Assembly (NCBI RefSeq): GCF_005517195.1 | Contig: NZ_CP040244.1 | Coordinates: 5,164,001-5,228,000, forward strand | DNA: 64,000 nt | Reading direction: 5' to 3' | Origin: Streptomyces vilmorinianum | GTDB taxonomy: Bacteria; Actinomycetota; Actinomycetes; Streptomycetales; Streptomycetaceae | Shown: positions 35,046-43,399 of the stretch, one piece after another | Layout: every line of letters starts with the position of its first letter | Position numbering within the stretch: the first letter of the stretch is position 1 | The notes under the pieces: generated by a model | Told to the model about the DNA's origin: nothing | Database searches by the model: none | The model's input: only the letters and a program-made list of their open reading frames with translations | Program-made: the position numbers and the translations under genes

Positions 35046-35069
35046 CGGCGTCGGACCGGCAGCGCGGCC
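35046..35069. repeat. 24-bp direct repeat, right flank of the array
   Basis: An exact copy of 34494-34517, 552 bp away, ending 12 nt before the stop of the PfkB gene. Confidence 0.85.
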
Positions 35070-35081
35070 CGCGTCGTCGTG

Positions 35082-36038
35082 TCAGACCGGTGTCGTCAGG
35101 TCCTTCGCGTGGGGCGGGTTGGCGCCGCGGACCGCGCAGGTGGCCGCAGCGACGTGGGTGCCGAAGGTGACGGCCTCCTCCAGGGTGCGCGGGTCGAGGG
35201 TGGTGAGGCGGCCGCCGAGGGCCCCGGCCGCGTGGAGGCGGTGGAGGAGGCCGGCGGTGAAGGCGTCGCCCGCGCCGACGGTGTCGACGACCTCGACGGG
35301 CGGGGCGGGCAGGCGGCGGCGGATGCCGTCGTACGAGACGAGGGCGCCGGCTCCGCCGAGGGTGACGACCACGAGCGGGACGCCCGCCCGGTGCCAGGTG
35401 TCGCAGGCGGCCTCGGGAGCGGTGCCGGGGTGGAGGTGGGCGAGGTCGTCCTCGCTGAGCCGGAGGATGTCGGCCAGGGCGCACCAGCGCGGCAGACGTG
35501 ACCGGTATCGCTCCGGGGCCACGAGCAGCGGGCGCACGTTGGGGTCGAGGGAGATCGTGGTGGTGGGGCGCAGTTCGGCCAGCAGTTCCTCGACGGCGGC
35601 GGCGCCCGGCTCGCGTACCAGGGCCAAGGAACCCGTGTGCAGGCAGGCGGGGTCCAGGCCGCGTACGGGCGCGAGTTCCCGGCGCGTCCACTGCCAGTCG
35701 GCGGTGGCCTCGGCGTGGAAGGAGTACTCGGCGGCGCCGTCGGGGCCCAGGCCGGCGATCGCGAGCGTGCTGGGCTCGGCGGCGTCGGGGCACAGGTCGA
35801 TGCGGACGCCGGACTCGGTGAGCCGGCGGCGGAAGAGACCGCCGAAGAGGTCGCCGGAGAGCCGGCCCAGGAAGTGGGTGGGGGTGCCGAGGCGGGCGAG
35901 CGCCACGGCGGTGTTGGCGGGCCCGCCGCCGGGCAGCACGTCGAGCCGGAGGCCCGGGCCCCCGGAGGTGCCGGGGGCGGCGAAGGCGTCGGCGACGCAT
36001 TCGCCGAGTACGGCCACGGGGCGGCGGGTCGCGGTCAT
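35082..36038 (-). CDS. PfkB-family sugar kinase, probable fructokinase
   Basis: A 318-residue protein with the two PfkB signatures: 'LPGGGPANTAVALARLGTP' near the N-terminus and 'EVVDTVGAGDAFTAGLLHRL' near residue 250, whose Asp is the catalytic base. It phosphorylates a sugar with ATP in the cytosol. Its position 49 nt downstream of a fructan hydrolase and opposite an Frc-like fructose transporter makes fructose the likely substrate. It starts with ATG at 36038; the ribosome site is weak (AAAGG). Its stop lies close to the repeat array. Confidence 0.85.
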   Translation of the reverse strand: MTATRRPVAVLGECVADAFAAPGTSGGPGLRLDVLPGGGPANTAVALARLGTPTHFLGRLSGDLFGGLFRRRLTESGVRIDLCPDAAEPSTLAIAGLGPDGAAEYSFHAEATADWQWTRRELAPVRGLDPACLHTGSLALVREPGAAAVEELLAELRPTTTISLDPNVRPLLVAPERYRSRLPRWCALADILRLSEDDLAHLHPGTAPEAACDTWHRAGVPLVVVTLGGAGALVSYDGIRRRLPAPPVEVVDTVGAGDAFTAGLLHRLHAAGALGGRLTTLDPRTLEEAVTFGTHVAAATCAVRGANPPHAKDLTTPV

Positions 36039-36087
36039 GCGGAGGACCTTTCGGTGAGGGCCTTTCGGCCGGTGAAGATGGAGCGGG

Positions 36088-38133
36088 TCAGTCGGGGAGG
36101 ACCGCTGAGCCCAGCGGGGTCAAGGACGCGCTCCTCAGGAGCAGTCGACCGCCCTCGGCGGTGAACTCGACGGCGTCGGACTCGCGGTAGCGCGGGTAGA
36201 CCCGGGCGGTGAGCGCCGCGCCGTCCGAGGTGAACACCTCCACCGACGAGCGGTCGACGAACACGTCGAGAGCCAGCGTGCCGTCCGCGCCCGGCCGGAC
36301 ATGCGTGGTGTACGTCGCCCGCGTGCCGTACCCGGCGCCGGTCGTGTCGAGCGCGAGCGTTCCGGTGGACTTCTCGTAGCGCAGGACGGTCGCCTCCGCG
36401 GCGGAGGCCTTGAGGCGGAGGGTGACGGTGTCGGCGGTGGTCCCGCCGAGGTCGAGGACGGCCTTGACGCGAGCGGCGTCCCCGCGACCCAGACGCCAAC
36501 CGCCCTTCACCGTCTTGCCGGTGACCGTGACGGGTCGCCCCTGCGCCAGCGAGTCCGCGGCCGCGACCGGGCGTTGGCCGAGGCGCCCGTCGGGACTGAG
36601 GAAGAGCTCGCGGTGGAGGGACTGGGCCCCGGCCCAACCGCCCACCCTGGTCGGCTCCTTGACGTTCCAGTCGCTCATCCAGGCCGTCATCAGCCGGCGC
36701 CCGGCGTCGTCCCGGTAGCTCTGGGCCGCGTAGACGTCCCCGCCGCCGTCGAGGACGCCGTGCCGCTCGGCGGTGAAGCGGCCGCCGTCGTAGGCGCCGA
36801 CGGCGTAGCGCTGGAGCGACCGGCCGCCCTCGTTGGTGGAGTACAGCAGGACCCATTTCCCGTCGAGCGGGAAGAGGTCGGGGCACTCCCACATGGCGCC
36901 GGTCGTGCCGTCGCCCTCGGTCAGGACGCCGCTGTACGTCCAGCTGCGCAGGTCGTCGGAGGCGTACAGCTGCACCTTGCCGCGTCCGCCGTCGCCCGAG
37001 CCGACGACCATCTTCCAGCGGCCGTCGAGAGGGTCGCGGAAGACCTTGGGGTCGCGGAATCCGGCGGAGGAGCCGGGCGGGGCCTGGGTGATGACCTCGG
37101 TGCCGGGGGTGAAGGCGACCCCGTCCGTGCTGGTCGCGACGGCGACGGTCTCGGGGGTGGCGCCGGGGTGCGCGGCCGTGTCGGTGAACTTCGTGTACGC
37201 GACGGTCAGGGTGCCGCCGTCGTCGACGGCGCTGCCGCTGAAGATGCCGCTGATGTCGGTGGGGGTCGCGCGGGGCGGCGGGGCGAGGGCGACGGGCAGC
37301 TCGCGCCAGTGGACGGCGTCAGGGCCCTCGGCGTGCGCCCAGTGCATGGGGCCCCACAGGGGGGAGTCGGGGTGGTACTGGCTGAAGAGGTGGTGGCGGC
37401 CGCGCCACTGGACGACGCCGTTGGGGTCGTTGATCCAGCCCTGGTAGGGCGTGTAGTGGAACTGCGGCCGTAGCGGGTCGGCGGTGAAGTCCCTGGTGGC
37501 GGTGGGCTGGTTGGCCTGGCCGAGGGTGCGGAAGGTGAGGCCGTTGTCGTCGCGGACGGCGGCGTCACCGGTGCGTACGTCGTCGAGGTTGAGGTGGCCC
37601 CAGCCGCCCGTCTTGCGGTCGACGACCTCCAGGTGGACCGCCTGTCCCAGCCAGGCGGAGGTGTCCCAGAGGATCCGGACGTACGCCTCGTCCTCGGGTC
37701 CGGTCTGCTTGAGGAGCGTACGGCCGTCGCTGTCCCTGACCAGGGCGACGTAGAGGCGTTCGGGGTCCCAGCCGCCGCCGACGAGGAAGCTGATCCGCGA
37801 AGGGGCGGCGAAGGTCGACGACGTGAGGGTGCCGGTGGCGTCGTCACCGGCGGCGGCGAAGCCCCAGAGGTGGTGGCTGCCGCGGTGGTGGAAGGGGCCT
37901 CCCCAGTAGGTGTCGGTGGTGGTGACGGCTGCGGGGCCGAAGGCGGTGCCCTCGGTGACCGTCCAGCCTGTGAGATCCCCGGTGTCGAAACCGGGGTTGA
38001 CCGGGCCGCCGGCCCGGGTCCCGGGCGGGGCGGCGTGTGCGACGTCCGCGGTGACGTTCGCGCTGATGGGGACGGACGCGGCGACGAGCAGGGCCGCGAC
38101 GCTGATCGTTCTCGGTGCTTTCCAGCGGCTCAT
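36088..38133 (-). CDS. Secreted GH32 beta-fructosidase (levanase/inulinase type)
   Basis: A 681-residue protein with a signal peptide (about residues 1-34, ending ADVAHA-AP). An N-terminal carbohydrate-binding-like domain lies at about 42-195. The GH32 five-bladed propeller carries the nucleophile motif 'WINDPNG' (about 231), 'FRDPKV' (about 356) and the acid/base 'ECPDLF' (about 414). A C-terminal beta-sandwich includes 'DVFVDRSSVEVFTSDGAAL'. All three catalytic acids are present. It cleaves fructose from levan, inulin or sucrose outside the cell. The ATG follows GGAGG. It is divergent from the sugar ABC operon and shares a LacI-type operator with it. Confidence 0.93.
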   Translation of the reverse strand: MSRWKAPRTISVAALLVAASVPISANVTADVAHAAPPGTRAGGPVNPGFDTGDLTGWTVTEGTAFGPAAVTTTDTYWGGPFHHRGSHHLWGFAAAGDDATGTLTSSTFAAPSRISFLVGGGWDPERLYVALVRDSDGRTLLKQTGPEDEAYVRILWDTSAWLGQAVHLEVVDRKTGGWGHLNLDDVRTGDAAVRDDNGLTFRTLGQANQPTATRDFTADPLRPQFHYTPYQGWINDPNGVVQWRGRHHLFSQYHPDSPLWGPMHWAHAEGPDAVHWRELPVALAPPPRATPTDISGIFSGSAVDDGGTLTVAYTKFTDTAAHPGATPETVAVATSTDGVAFTPGTEVITQAPPGSSAGFRDPKVFRDPLDGRWKMVVGSGDGGRGKVQLYASDDLRSWTYSGVLTEGDGTTGAMWECPDLFPLDGKWVLLYSTNEGGRSLQRYAVGAYDGGRFTAERHGVLDGGGDVYAAQSYRDDAGRRLMTAWMSDWNVKEPTRVGGWAGAQSLHRELFLSPDGRLGQRPVAAADSLAQGRPVTVTGKTVKGGWRLGRGDAARVKAVLDLGGTTADTVTLRLKASAAEATVLRYEKSTGTLALDTTGAGYGTRATYTTHVRPGADGTLALDVFVDRSSVEVFTSDGAALTARVYPRYRESDAVEFTAEGGRLLLRSASLTPLGSAVLPD

Positions 38134-38214
38134 CCGGAAGCCTCCGTTGCCAACTCGTTACGAGTAAGGGGCATTGACGTTGCTCGCCGCGGAGTCCATC
38201 ATCCTGGCCAGTCG

Positions 38215-38245
38215 ATGTCAACGTTGACATAGGTCAACGATGACA
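38215..38245. promoter_or_regulatory. LacI-type operator between the GH32 and ABC genes
   Basis: ATGTCAACGTTGACAT (38215-38230) is a perfect 16-bp palindrome. A second site, GGTCAACGATGACA (38232-38245), repeats it with few changes. The centre CG and the overall form suit LacI-family dimers. The site covers TTGACA -35-like boxes in both directions. The LacI gene at 41184 in the same cluster is the obvious binder. Confidence 0.82.
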
Positions 38246-38272
38246 CCCCTGCGTCCTTCGAGGAGCCGCGCC

Positions 38273-39289
38273 ATGAAGCACACTTTCCGCACCGCACTCG
38301 CCCTGACCGCCGCCACCACCTCGGCGGGCCTGCTGCTCACCGCCTGCGGCGAGGGAGCCAAGGGCTCCGCCGGGTCCGGCGGCAACTCGGGCACGGTGAA
38401 GGTCGGGCTGATCACCAAGACGGACACCAACCCGTTCTTCGTGAAGATGAAGGAGGGCGCGGAGGCTGCGGCGAAGAAGTCCGGGGTCGAACTCTCCACC
38501 GCGGCCGGGAAGTTCGACGGCGACAACGAGGGCCAGGTGACCGCGATCGAGAACATGGTCGCGGCCGGGGTCAAGGGCATCCTGATCACCCCCAACGACT
38601 CCAAGGCGATCGTCCCGGCGATCACGCAGGCCCGGGTGAAGGGCGTGCTCGTCGTCGCGCTCGACAGCCCGACCGATCCGCAGGCCGCCGCCGACGCGCT
38701 CTTCGCCACCGACAACCTCAAGGCCGGCGAACTCATCGGCCGGTACGCCAAGGCCGCCATGGCCGGGAAGCCCGCGAAGATCGCCACGCTCGACCTCGCG
38801 CCCGGCGTCGCCGTCGGACAGCTGCGGCACGACGGCTTCCTCCAGGGCTACGGCATCAAGGACGGCGACCCTGCCATCGTCTGCTCCCAGGACACCGGAG
38901 GCGACCAGGCCAAGGGCCAGACCGCCATGGAGAACTGCCTGCAGAAGGCCCCGGACATCAACGTGGTCTACACGATCAACGAGCCCGCCGCGCTGGGCGC
39001 GTACACCGCGCTCAAGGCGAAGGGCCGCGAGAAGGACGTCCTGATCGTCTCGGTCGACGGCGGCTGCACCGGCACGAACGCCGTCAAGTCCGGGAAGATC
39101 GCGGCCACTTCGCAGCAGTACCCGCTGGCCATGGCCGCCAAGGGCGTCGAGGCCGTCGTCGCGTACGCCAAGGACGGCACGAAGGCGACGGGTTACGTCG
39201 ACACGGGCGTCACCCTCATCACCGACACCCCGGCGCCCTCCGTCGCGGCCAAGGACACGGCGTACGGCCTGGAGAACTGCTGGGGCTGA
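38273..39289 (+). CDS. frcB: Sugar ABC transporter substrate-binding lipoprotein, FrcB-like
   Basis: A 338-residue protein with a lipoprotein signal peptide (lipobox LLTAC around residue 23). The periplasmic-binding-protein core begins 'KVGLITKTDTNPFFVKMKEG'. The overall pattern is that of the CUT2 group, and 'LDLAPGVAVGQLRHDGFLQG' with 'CLQKAPDINVVYTINEPAA' resembles FrcB, the fructose-binding protein. It would present fructose released by the GH32 enzyme. A GAGGAG box precedes the ATG. It is the first gene of a three-gene transporter operon under the divergent operator. Confidence 0.85.
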   Translation: MKHTFRTALALTAATTSAGLLLTACGEGAKGSAGSGGNSGTVKVGLITKTDTNPFFVKMKEGAEAAAKKSGVELSTAAGKFDGDNEGQVTAIENMVAAGVKGILITPNDSKAIVPAITQARVKGVLVVALDSPTDPQAAADALFATDNLKAGELIGRYAKAAMAGKPAKIATLDLAPGVAVGQLRHDGFLQGYGIKDGDPAIVCSQDTGGDQAKGQTAMENCLQKAPDINVVYTINEPAALGAYTALKAKGREKDVLIVSVDGGCTGTNAVKSGKIAATSQQYPLAMAAKGVEAVVAYAKDGTKATGYVDTGVTLITDTPAPSVAAKDTAYGLENCWG

Positions 39290-39336
39290 CCCCGCCGTAC
39301 GCCCCCTGCCCCCTTTCTCGTTTCCCAGGAGCACTG

Positions 39337-40350
39337 TTGACCACGACCACCGCACCGCCCACCGGCGCCGCGCGCGCGAGCGCTCCCGCACCGCCCCGCC
39401 TGCGCGGCCTGTTCACCCATCCCACCGCCGGCCCGCTCGTCGCGCTGCTCGTCGCCTGCGCCTTCTTCTCCTTCCAGAGCGAGCAGTTCCTCTCCGGCGG
39501 CAACCTCTCGCTCGTCGTCCAGCAGGTGATGGTCGTCGGCACCCTCGCCCTCGGCCAGACCCTGATCATCCTCACGGCCGGCATCGACCTGTCCTGCGGC
39601 GCCGTGATGGCCTTCGGCACGATCGTCATGGCCAAGCTCGCGGCCGAGGGCACGCTCCCGCCGCTCGTCGCGATCACCGCCGGCATCGGCGTCTGCGCCC
39701 TCTTCGGCCTCGCCAACGGCGCGCTCGTCACCTTCGTGAAGCTGCCGCCGTTCATCGTGACGCTCGGCATGCTCAACGTCGCCTTCGCGCTCACCCACAT
39801 CTACTCGGAGGAGCAGACCGTCACCGAACTCCCCGGCGCCCTCACGGCGTTGGGCGGTACGTTCCCGCTGGGCCGCACCGACATCACGTACGGCTCGGTG
39901 CTCACCATCGCGCTCTTCCTCTGCTTCGCGTACCTCCTGGGCCAGACGGCCTGGGGCAAGCACACCTACGCGCTCGGCAACAACCCTGAGGTCGCCCGGC
40001 TCACCGGCATCCGCACCACCCGCCTCCAGCTCGGCATCTACACCCTGGCCGGGGTGATCTACGGCATCGCGGCGCTGCTGCTGGTCTCCCGTACCGGCGT
40101 CGGCGACCCCAAGGCGGGCCAGACCGACAACCTCGACGCGATCACGGCGGTGGTGCTCGGCGGGACGAGTCTGTTCGGCGGGCGCGGCGCGGTCCTCGGC
40201 ACGCTCGTCGGGGCGCTGATCGTCGGCGTGTTCCGCAACGGCCTCCAGCTGATGGGCGTCGGCTCGATCTACCAGACGCTGATCACCGGCGGTCTCGTGA
40301 TCCTCGCCGTGACCGTCGACCAGTTCTCCCGCAGGAAGGTCCGCCGATGA
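39337..40350 (+). CDS. frcC: Sugar ABC transporter permease, FrcC-like
   Basis: A 337-residue membrane protein with 8-10 segments and CUT2 permease motifs 'LGQTLIILTAGIDLSCGAVM' and 'LDAITAVVLGGTSLFGGRGA'. It forms the channel of the sugar importer. The start is TTG at 39337, preceded by CAGGAG at correct spacing. It overlaps the ATPase gene by 4 nt. Confidence 0.9.
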   Translation: MTTTTAPPTGAARASAPAPPRLRGLFTHPTAGPLVALLVACAFFSFQSEQFLSGGNLSLVVQQVMVVGTLALGQTLIILTAGIDLSCGAVMAFGTIVMAKLAAEGTLPPLVAITAGIGVCALFGLANGALVTFVKLPPFIVTLGMLNVAFALTHIYSEEQTVTELPGALTALGGTFPLGRTDITYGSVLTIALFLCFAYLLGQTAWGKHTYALGNNPEVARLTGIRTTRLQLGIYTLAGVIYGIAALLLVSRTGVGDPKAGQTDNLDAITAVVLGGTSLFGGRGAVLGTLVGALIVGVFRNGLQLMGVGSIYQTLITGGLVILAVTVDQFSRRKVRR

Positions 40351-41156
40351 CCACCGACCCCGGAGCGACCCCCGTCCTCAAGGCCCGCGGGCTCGTCAAG
40401 CGCTACGGCCACGTCACCGCGCTCGACGGCGCCGACTTCGATCTGATGCCCGGTGAGGTGCTCGCGGTCATCGGGGACAACGGCGCCGGCAAGTCCAGCC
40501 TGATCAAGGCGCTCACCGGGGCGCTCCAGCCCGACGAGGGCACCATCGAGCTCGACGGGGAGCCCGTCCGCTTCCGTGATCCGGTGGACGCGCGCCGACG
40601 CGGCATCGAGACCGTCTACCAGGATCTGGCGGTCGCGGCCTCGCTCGACATCGCGAGCAACATGTTCCTGGGCCGTGAGATCCGGCGCCGCGGGCCGCTC
40701 GGCTCGGTGCTGCGGATGCTCGACAACAAGAGGATGCGCGAGGAGTCCGCCGCGCACATGGCCGATCTGAAGATCGGGCTCCGTTCGCTGACCCAGGCCG
40801 TGGAGACGCTCTCGGGCGGCCAGCGGCAGGGCGTGGCGGTGGCGCGCGCGGTCGCGTGGGCCCGGCACGTGGTGGTGATGGACGAGCCGACGGCCGCGCT
40901 CGGGGTGAAGGAGTCGGGCCAGGTCCTCGACATGATCCGGCGGGTCCGCGACCGGGGCCTGCCGGTCGTCCTGATCAGCCACAACATGCCGCACGTCTTC
41001 GAGATCGCGGACCGGATCCACGTCCAGCGGCTCGGCCGCCGGGTGGCGCAGATCCGGCCCGGGGACCATTCGATGGCGGACGTGGTGGCGATCATGACCG
41101 GGGCCCTGACCCTGGAGGAGGCGGACGGCGGTACGGTCGTGAGCGAACGAGGCTGA
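40347..41156 (+). CDS. frcA: Sugar ABC transporter ATPase, single-domain FrcA type
   Basis: A 269-residue ATPase with Walker A 'GDNGAGKSSLIKALTG', signature 'LSGGQRQGVAVARAVA' and Walker B 'HVVVMDEPTAAL'. CUT2 ATPases are normally two fused domains of about 500 residues (RbsA). Having one domain is a trait of fructose systems (FrcA), which supports the substrate call. The ATG overlaps the permease stop (ATGA). The LacI gene begins 27 nt downstream. Confidence 0.9.
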   Translation: MTTDPGATPVLKARGLVKRYGHVTALDGADFDLMPGEVLAVIGDNGAGKSSLIKALTGALQPDEGTIELDGEPVRFRDPVDARRRGIETVYQDLAVAASLDIASNMFLGREIRRRGPLGSVLRMLDNKRMREESAAHMADLKIGLRSLTQAVETLSGGQRQGVAVARAVAWARHVVVMDEPTAALGVKESGQVLDMIRRVRDRGLPVVLISHNMPHVFEIADRIHVQRLGRRVAQIRPGDHSMADVVAIMTGALTLEEADGGTVVSERG

Positions 41157-41183
41157 GACGACGGCGACGACGACGGAGATGCG

Positions 41184-42221
41184 GTGACCATGGGGAGCAC
41201 CCGGCGGCCGACCCTGGCCGATGTGGCAGCGCGGGTCGGTGTGACCCCGAAGACCGTGTCCCGGGTGCTCAACGAGGACGGGCCGGTCTCCGAGGCGACG
41301 CGGGCGAAGGTGCTCGCGGTCGTCGAGGAGCTGGGCTTCCGCCCCAATCTCATGGCCCGCAACATGCGGGTGGGGGCGCGGGACTCGACGGTGGGCCTGG
41401 TCGTGCCGGACATGGGCAACCCCTTCTTCGGCACGGTCGCGGGCGGCGTCGAGGACGTCGTACGGGACCGGGGGCTCACGCTCCTCATGGGGTCGTCGAG
41501 CGAGCGCGAGCCGATGGAGCACGCGCTCATCACCACGTTCCTGGCACGGCGGATCAGCGGCCTGCTGGTCGTGCCGGCGGCCGGCAGCGACCATCGCTTC
41601 CTGCGCCGGGAGCGGGAGAGCGGGCTGCCCGTGGTCTTCGTGGACCGGCCGGGCAGCGGGCTCGCGGCGGACGCGGTGGTGAGCGCGAACGAGGAGGGGG
41701 CGCGGACGGGTGTGGCGCATCTGATCGCGCACGGGCACCGCCGGATCGCCTTCATCGGCGACCGTCCGGCCACCCTCTACACGCGCAAGACGCGGCAGCG
41801 GGGCTACAAGGCGGCGCTGGAGGCGGCGGGGATCGTCCACGACCCGGCGCTGGTGGTCACGGCCCACGATCCGTACGCCGCGGGGGTCGCCGTGCGGCGC
41901 CTGCTCGCTCTCGCGGATCCGCCGACGGCCGTCTTCGCCGCGAACAACTTCGCCTCGCTCGGGGTCGTGCCCGCGCTGGCCGAGGCGGGCCGCCGCGATG
42001 TGGCCCTGGTCGGCTTCGACGACCTGCCGCTGGCGGCCGTCCTGGAACCGGGCCTTACGGTCGTGGCCCAGGACCCGGCGGCGATCGGCCACGCGGCGGC
42101 CGAGCAGATCCTGGCCCGCCTCGGCGGCGACCGCTCGCGCGCGACGACACACACGGTCCCGGTGCGCCTGATCGAGCGCGGCTCGGGCGAACTGCCACCA
42201 CGGAACAGGCCCACGGCCTAG
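41184..42221 (+). CDS. LacI-family regulator of the fructan cluster
   Basis: A 345-residue protein with the LacI HTH 'PTLADVAARVGVTPKTVSRV' followed by the hinge 'LGFRPNLMARNMRVGARDST'. The sugar-binding domain shows 'VGLVVPDMGNPFFGTVAGGV'. The start is GTG at 41184, after GGAG; ATG at 41190 is also possible. It is the last gene of the ABC operon and most likely represses both divergent transcripts through the palindrome at 38215, with fructose or a phosphate derivative as inducer (inferred). Confidence 0.9.
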   Translation: MTMGSTRRPTLADVAARVGVTPKTVSRVLNEDGPVSEATRAKVLAVVEELGFRPNLMARNMRVGARDSTVGLVVPDMGNPFFGTVAGGVEDVVRDRGLTLLMGSSSEREPMEHALITTFLARRISGLLVVPAAGSDHRFLRRERESGLPVVFVDRPGSGLAADAVVSANEEGARTGVAHLIAHGHRRIAFIGDRPATLYTRKTRQRGYKAALEAAGIVHDPALVVTAHDPYAAGVAVRRLLALADPPTAVFAANNFASLGVVPALAEAGRRDVALVGFDDLPLAAVLEPGLTVVAQDPAAIGHAAAEQILARLGGDRSRATTHTVPVRLIERGSGELPPRNRPTA

Positions 42222-42226
42222 CCCCC

Positions 42227-42269
42227 CGTGTGGGCACTCGTCCCGCAGGGCGGGACGGGTGGGCACACG
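42227..42269. terminator. Compound palindromic element after the LacI gene
   Basis: Outer arms CGTGTG (42227-42232) and CACACG (42264-42269) enclose a perfect 8-bp stem, CGTCCCGC (42239-42246) with GCGGGACG (42250-42257), with GGGCA/GGTGGG side segments. It begins 6 nt after the LacI stop and can terminate transcription. I recall elements of the form GTGGGCA...TGGGCAC as frequent intergenic repeats in Streptomyces. Confidence 0.65.
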
Positions 42270-42308
42270 AGCCGACGCCCTTTGCGAGCGCCTCCGCCCC
42301 CTGCGCCC

Positions 42309-42682
42309 CTGTTGCTCGCCGCCGGCTACGCGCCCGCGTACGGGCAGTCCCGGCTCGACGACCCGCGGCTCGCCCCGGTCCGTACGGCGCTGACCCGTAT
42401 CCCGCGGTGATCGTCGACCGGTACGCCGAGCTCGTCGACCGCAACGACGCGTTCCTCGCCCTGACCGCCACCGTCGCGCCCGCGCTGCTCGCCCCGCCGG
42501 TGAACGTGGCCCGGCTGCTGCTGCGCCCCCGGGGCCCGGCGCCCCGGATCGTGAACATCGACGAGTGGGCCTGGCACATCCGCGACCGCCCGACCGAGGA
42601 GAGTGTCCAGAATCCGGACAACCGGCTCACGGAGCTGCTCGCCGAGCTGGGGGCCGCGTCGGCATCCTTCGCGGAGGCGTGA
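42309..42682 (+). pseudogene. Truncated and frameshifted XRE/MmyB-type regulator
   Basis: From 42309 one frame reads LLLAAGYAPAYGQSRLDDPR, which in intact genes joins the HTH domain to the MmyB ligand domain. Near 42390-42410 the reading moves to another frame, DPYPAVIVDRYAELVDRNDA, and continues through 'VAPALLAPPVNVARLLLRP' and 'APRIVNIDEWAWHIRD' to a TGA ending at 42682. The HTH part, about 60 residues, is missing, and a few codons are lost at the shift. The remaining residues are clearly of the MmyB ligand-binding domain. Confidence 0.75.
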
Positions 42683-42694
42683 TGCGATGACGTC

Positions 42695-43264
42695 ATGCGC
42701 ATCACTCTCACCACCTGGTCCCTCGAACAGACCTCGCCGTCCGACCTCCGCCCCGCCACCCCGCCCCCGGGCGACGACGTCACGATCGCGCGCGCCGAGG
42801 TGCCCTCGCCCGAGTACAGCCGCTTCCTCTATACGGCGGTCGGTGGCGACATCCGCTGGAACGACCGGCTGTCGCTGACGTACAAGCAGTGGCAGGAGAT
42901 CGTCGAGAAGCCCGGGGCCGAGATCTGGGTGGCGTACGAGAAGGGGACGCCGGCCGGGTACGTGGAGCTGGACCCGCAGGACGACGGCGCCGTGGAGATC
43001 GTCTACTTCGGGCTGATCCCGGCGTTCCGGGGCCGCCGGATCGGCGGGCACCTCCTCTCGTACGGAGTGCAGCGCGCCTGGGACCTGGCCGAGCGCTGGC
43101 CCGAGCGGGAGGCGACCCGGCGGGTGTGGCTGCACACCTGCTCGCTGGACGGGCCGCACGCGATGGACAACTATCTGCGTCGGGGCTTCACCCTCTTCGA
43201 CACCAAGGTGGAGGAGATCGAGGAGTCCGAGACCCCCGGCCCGTGGCCCGGCGCCCACGCCTGA
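42695..43264 (+). CDS. GNAT-family N-acetyltransferase
   Basis: A 189-residue protein. The acetyl-CoA-binding motif 'YFGLIPAFRGRRIGGHLLSY' is near residue 112, and 'GPHAMDNYLRRGFTLFDTKV' near the end forms the last GNAT strands. The ATG at 42695 is preceded by GGAGG at 15-20 nt and sits within TGACGTCA; no better in-frame start exists. The acceptor substrate is unknown. It is downstream of a decayed regulator and upstream of the sulfur operon, without coupling to either. Confidence 0.85.
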   Translation: MRITLTTWSLEQTSPSDLRPATPPPGDDVTIARAEVPSPEYSRFLYTAVGGDIRWNDRLSLTYKQWQEIVEKPGAEIWVAYEKGTPAGYVELDPQDDGAVEIVYFGLIPAFRGRRIGGHLLSYGVQRAWDLAERWPEREATRRVWLHTCSLDGPHAMDNYLRRGFTLFDTKVEEIEESETPGPWPGAHA

Positions 43265-43315
43265 GCCCCGCCCCGAATCCCTCCCCTTCGAGGCGTTCTC
43301 GAAGTGACCCATGAC

Positions 43316-43378
43316 ACACTGTCTCGCCCAGCGAGACGGTGTTGTCCACATTTTGGACGAAGCTGGACTGGGTCCAAA
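43316..43378 (+). promoter_or_regulatory. Promoter/operator region of the sulfur operon
   Basis: Two dyads lie 20-85 nt before the leader peptide. The first pairs 43316-43326 with 43332-43342 (core GTCTCG-CCCAG-CGAGAC). The second is TTTGGAC (43352-43358) with GTCCAAA (43372-43378). TTGGAC at 43353 can serve as a -35. These are candidates for a sulfur-starvation regulator; the gap 43265-43609 holds nothing else but the leader peptide. Confidence 0.5.
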
Positions 43379-43399
43379 GTCCCGTGACACGCTTCCGTC

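Noticed and set aside
34552..36057. A repeat protein with 29-residue units translated from the minisatellite
   Set aside because: A 29-bp unit gives 29-residue periodicity in any open frame. No start signal exists, and the frame continues antisense through the PfkB gene.
42228..42410. A 60-codon plus-strand frame after the LacI gene
   Set aside because: Its first part is the hairpin element and its second part the MmyB remnant; it is not an independent gene.
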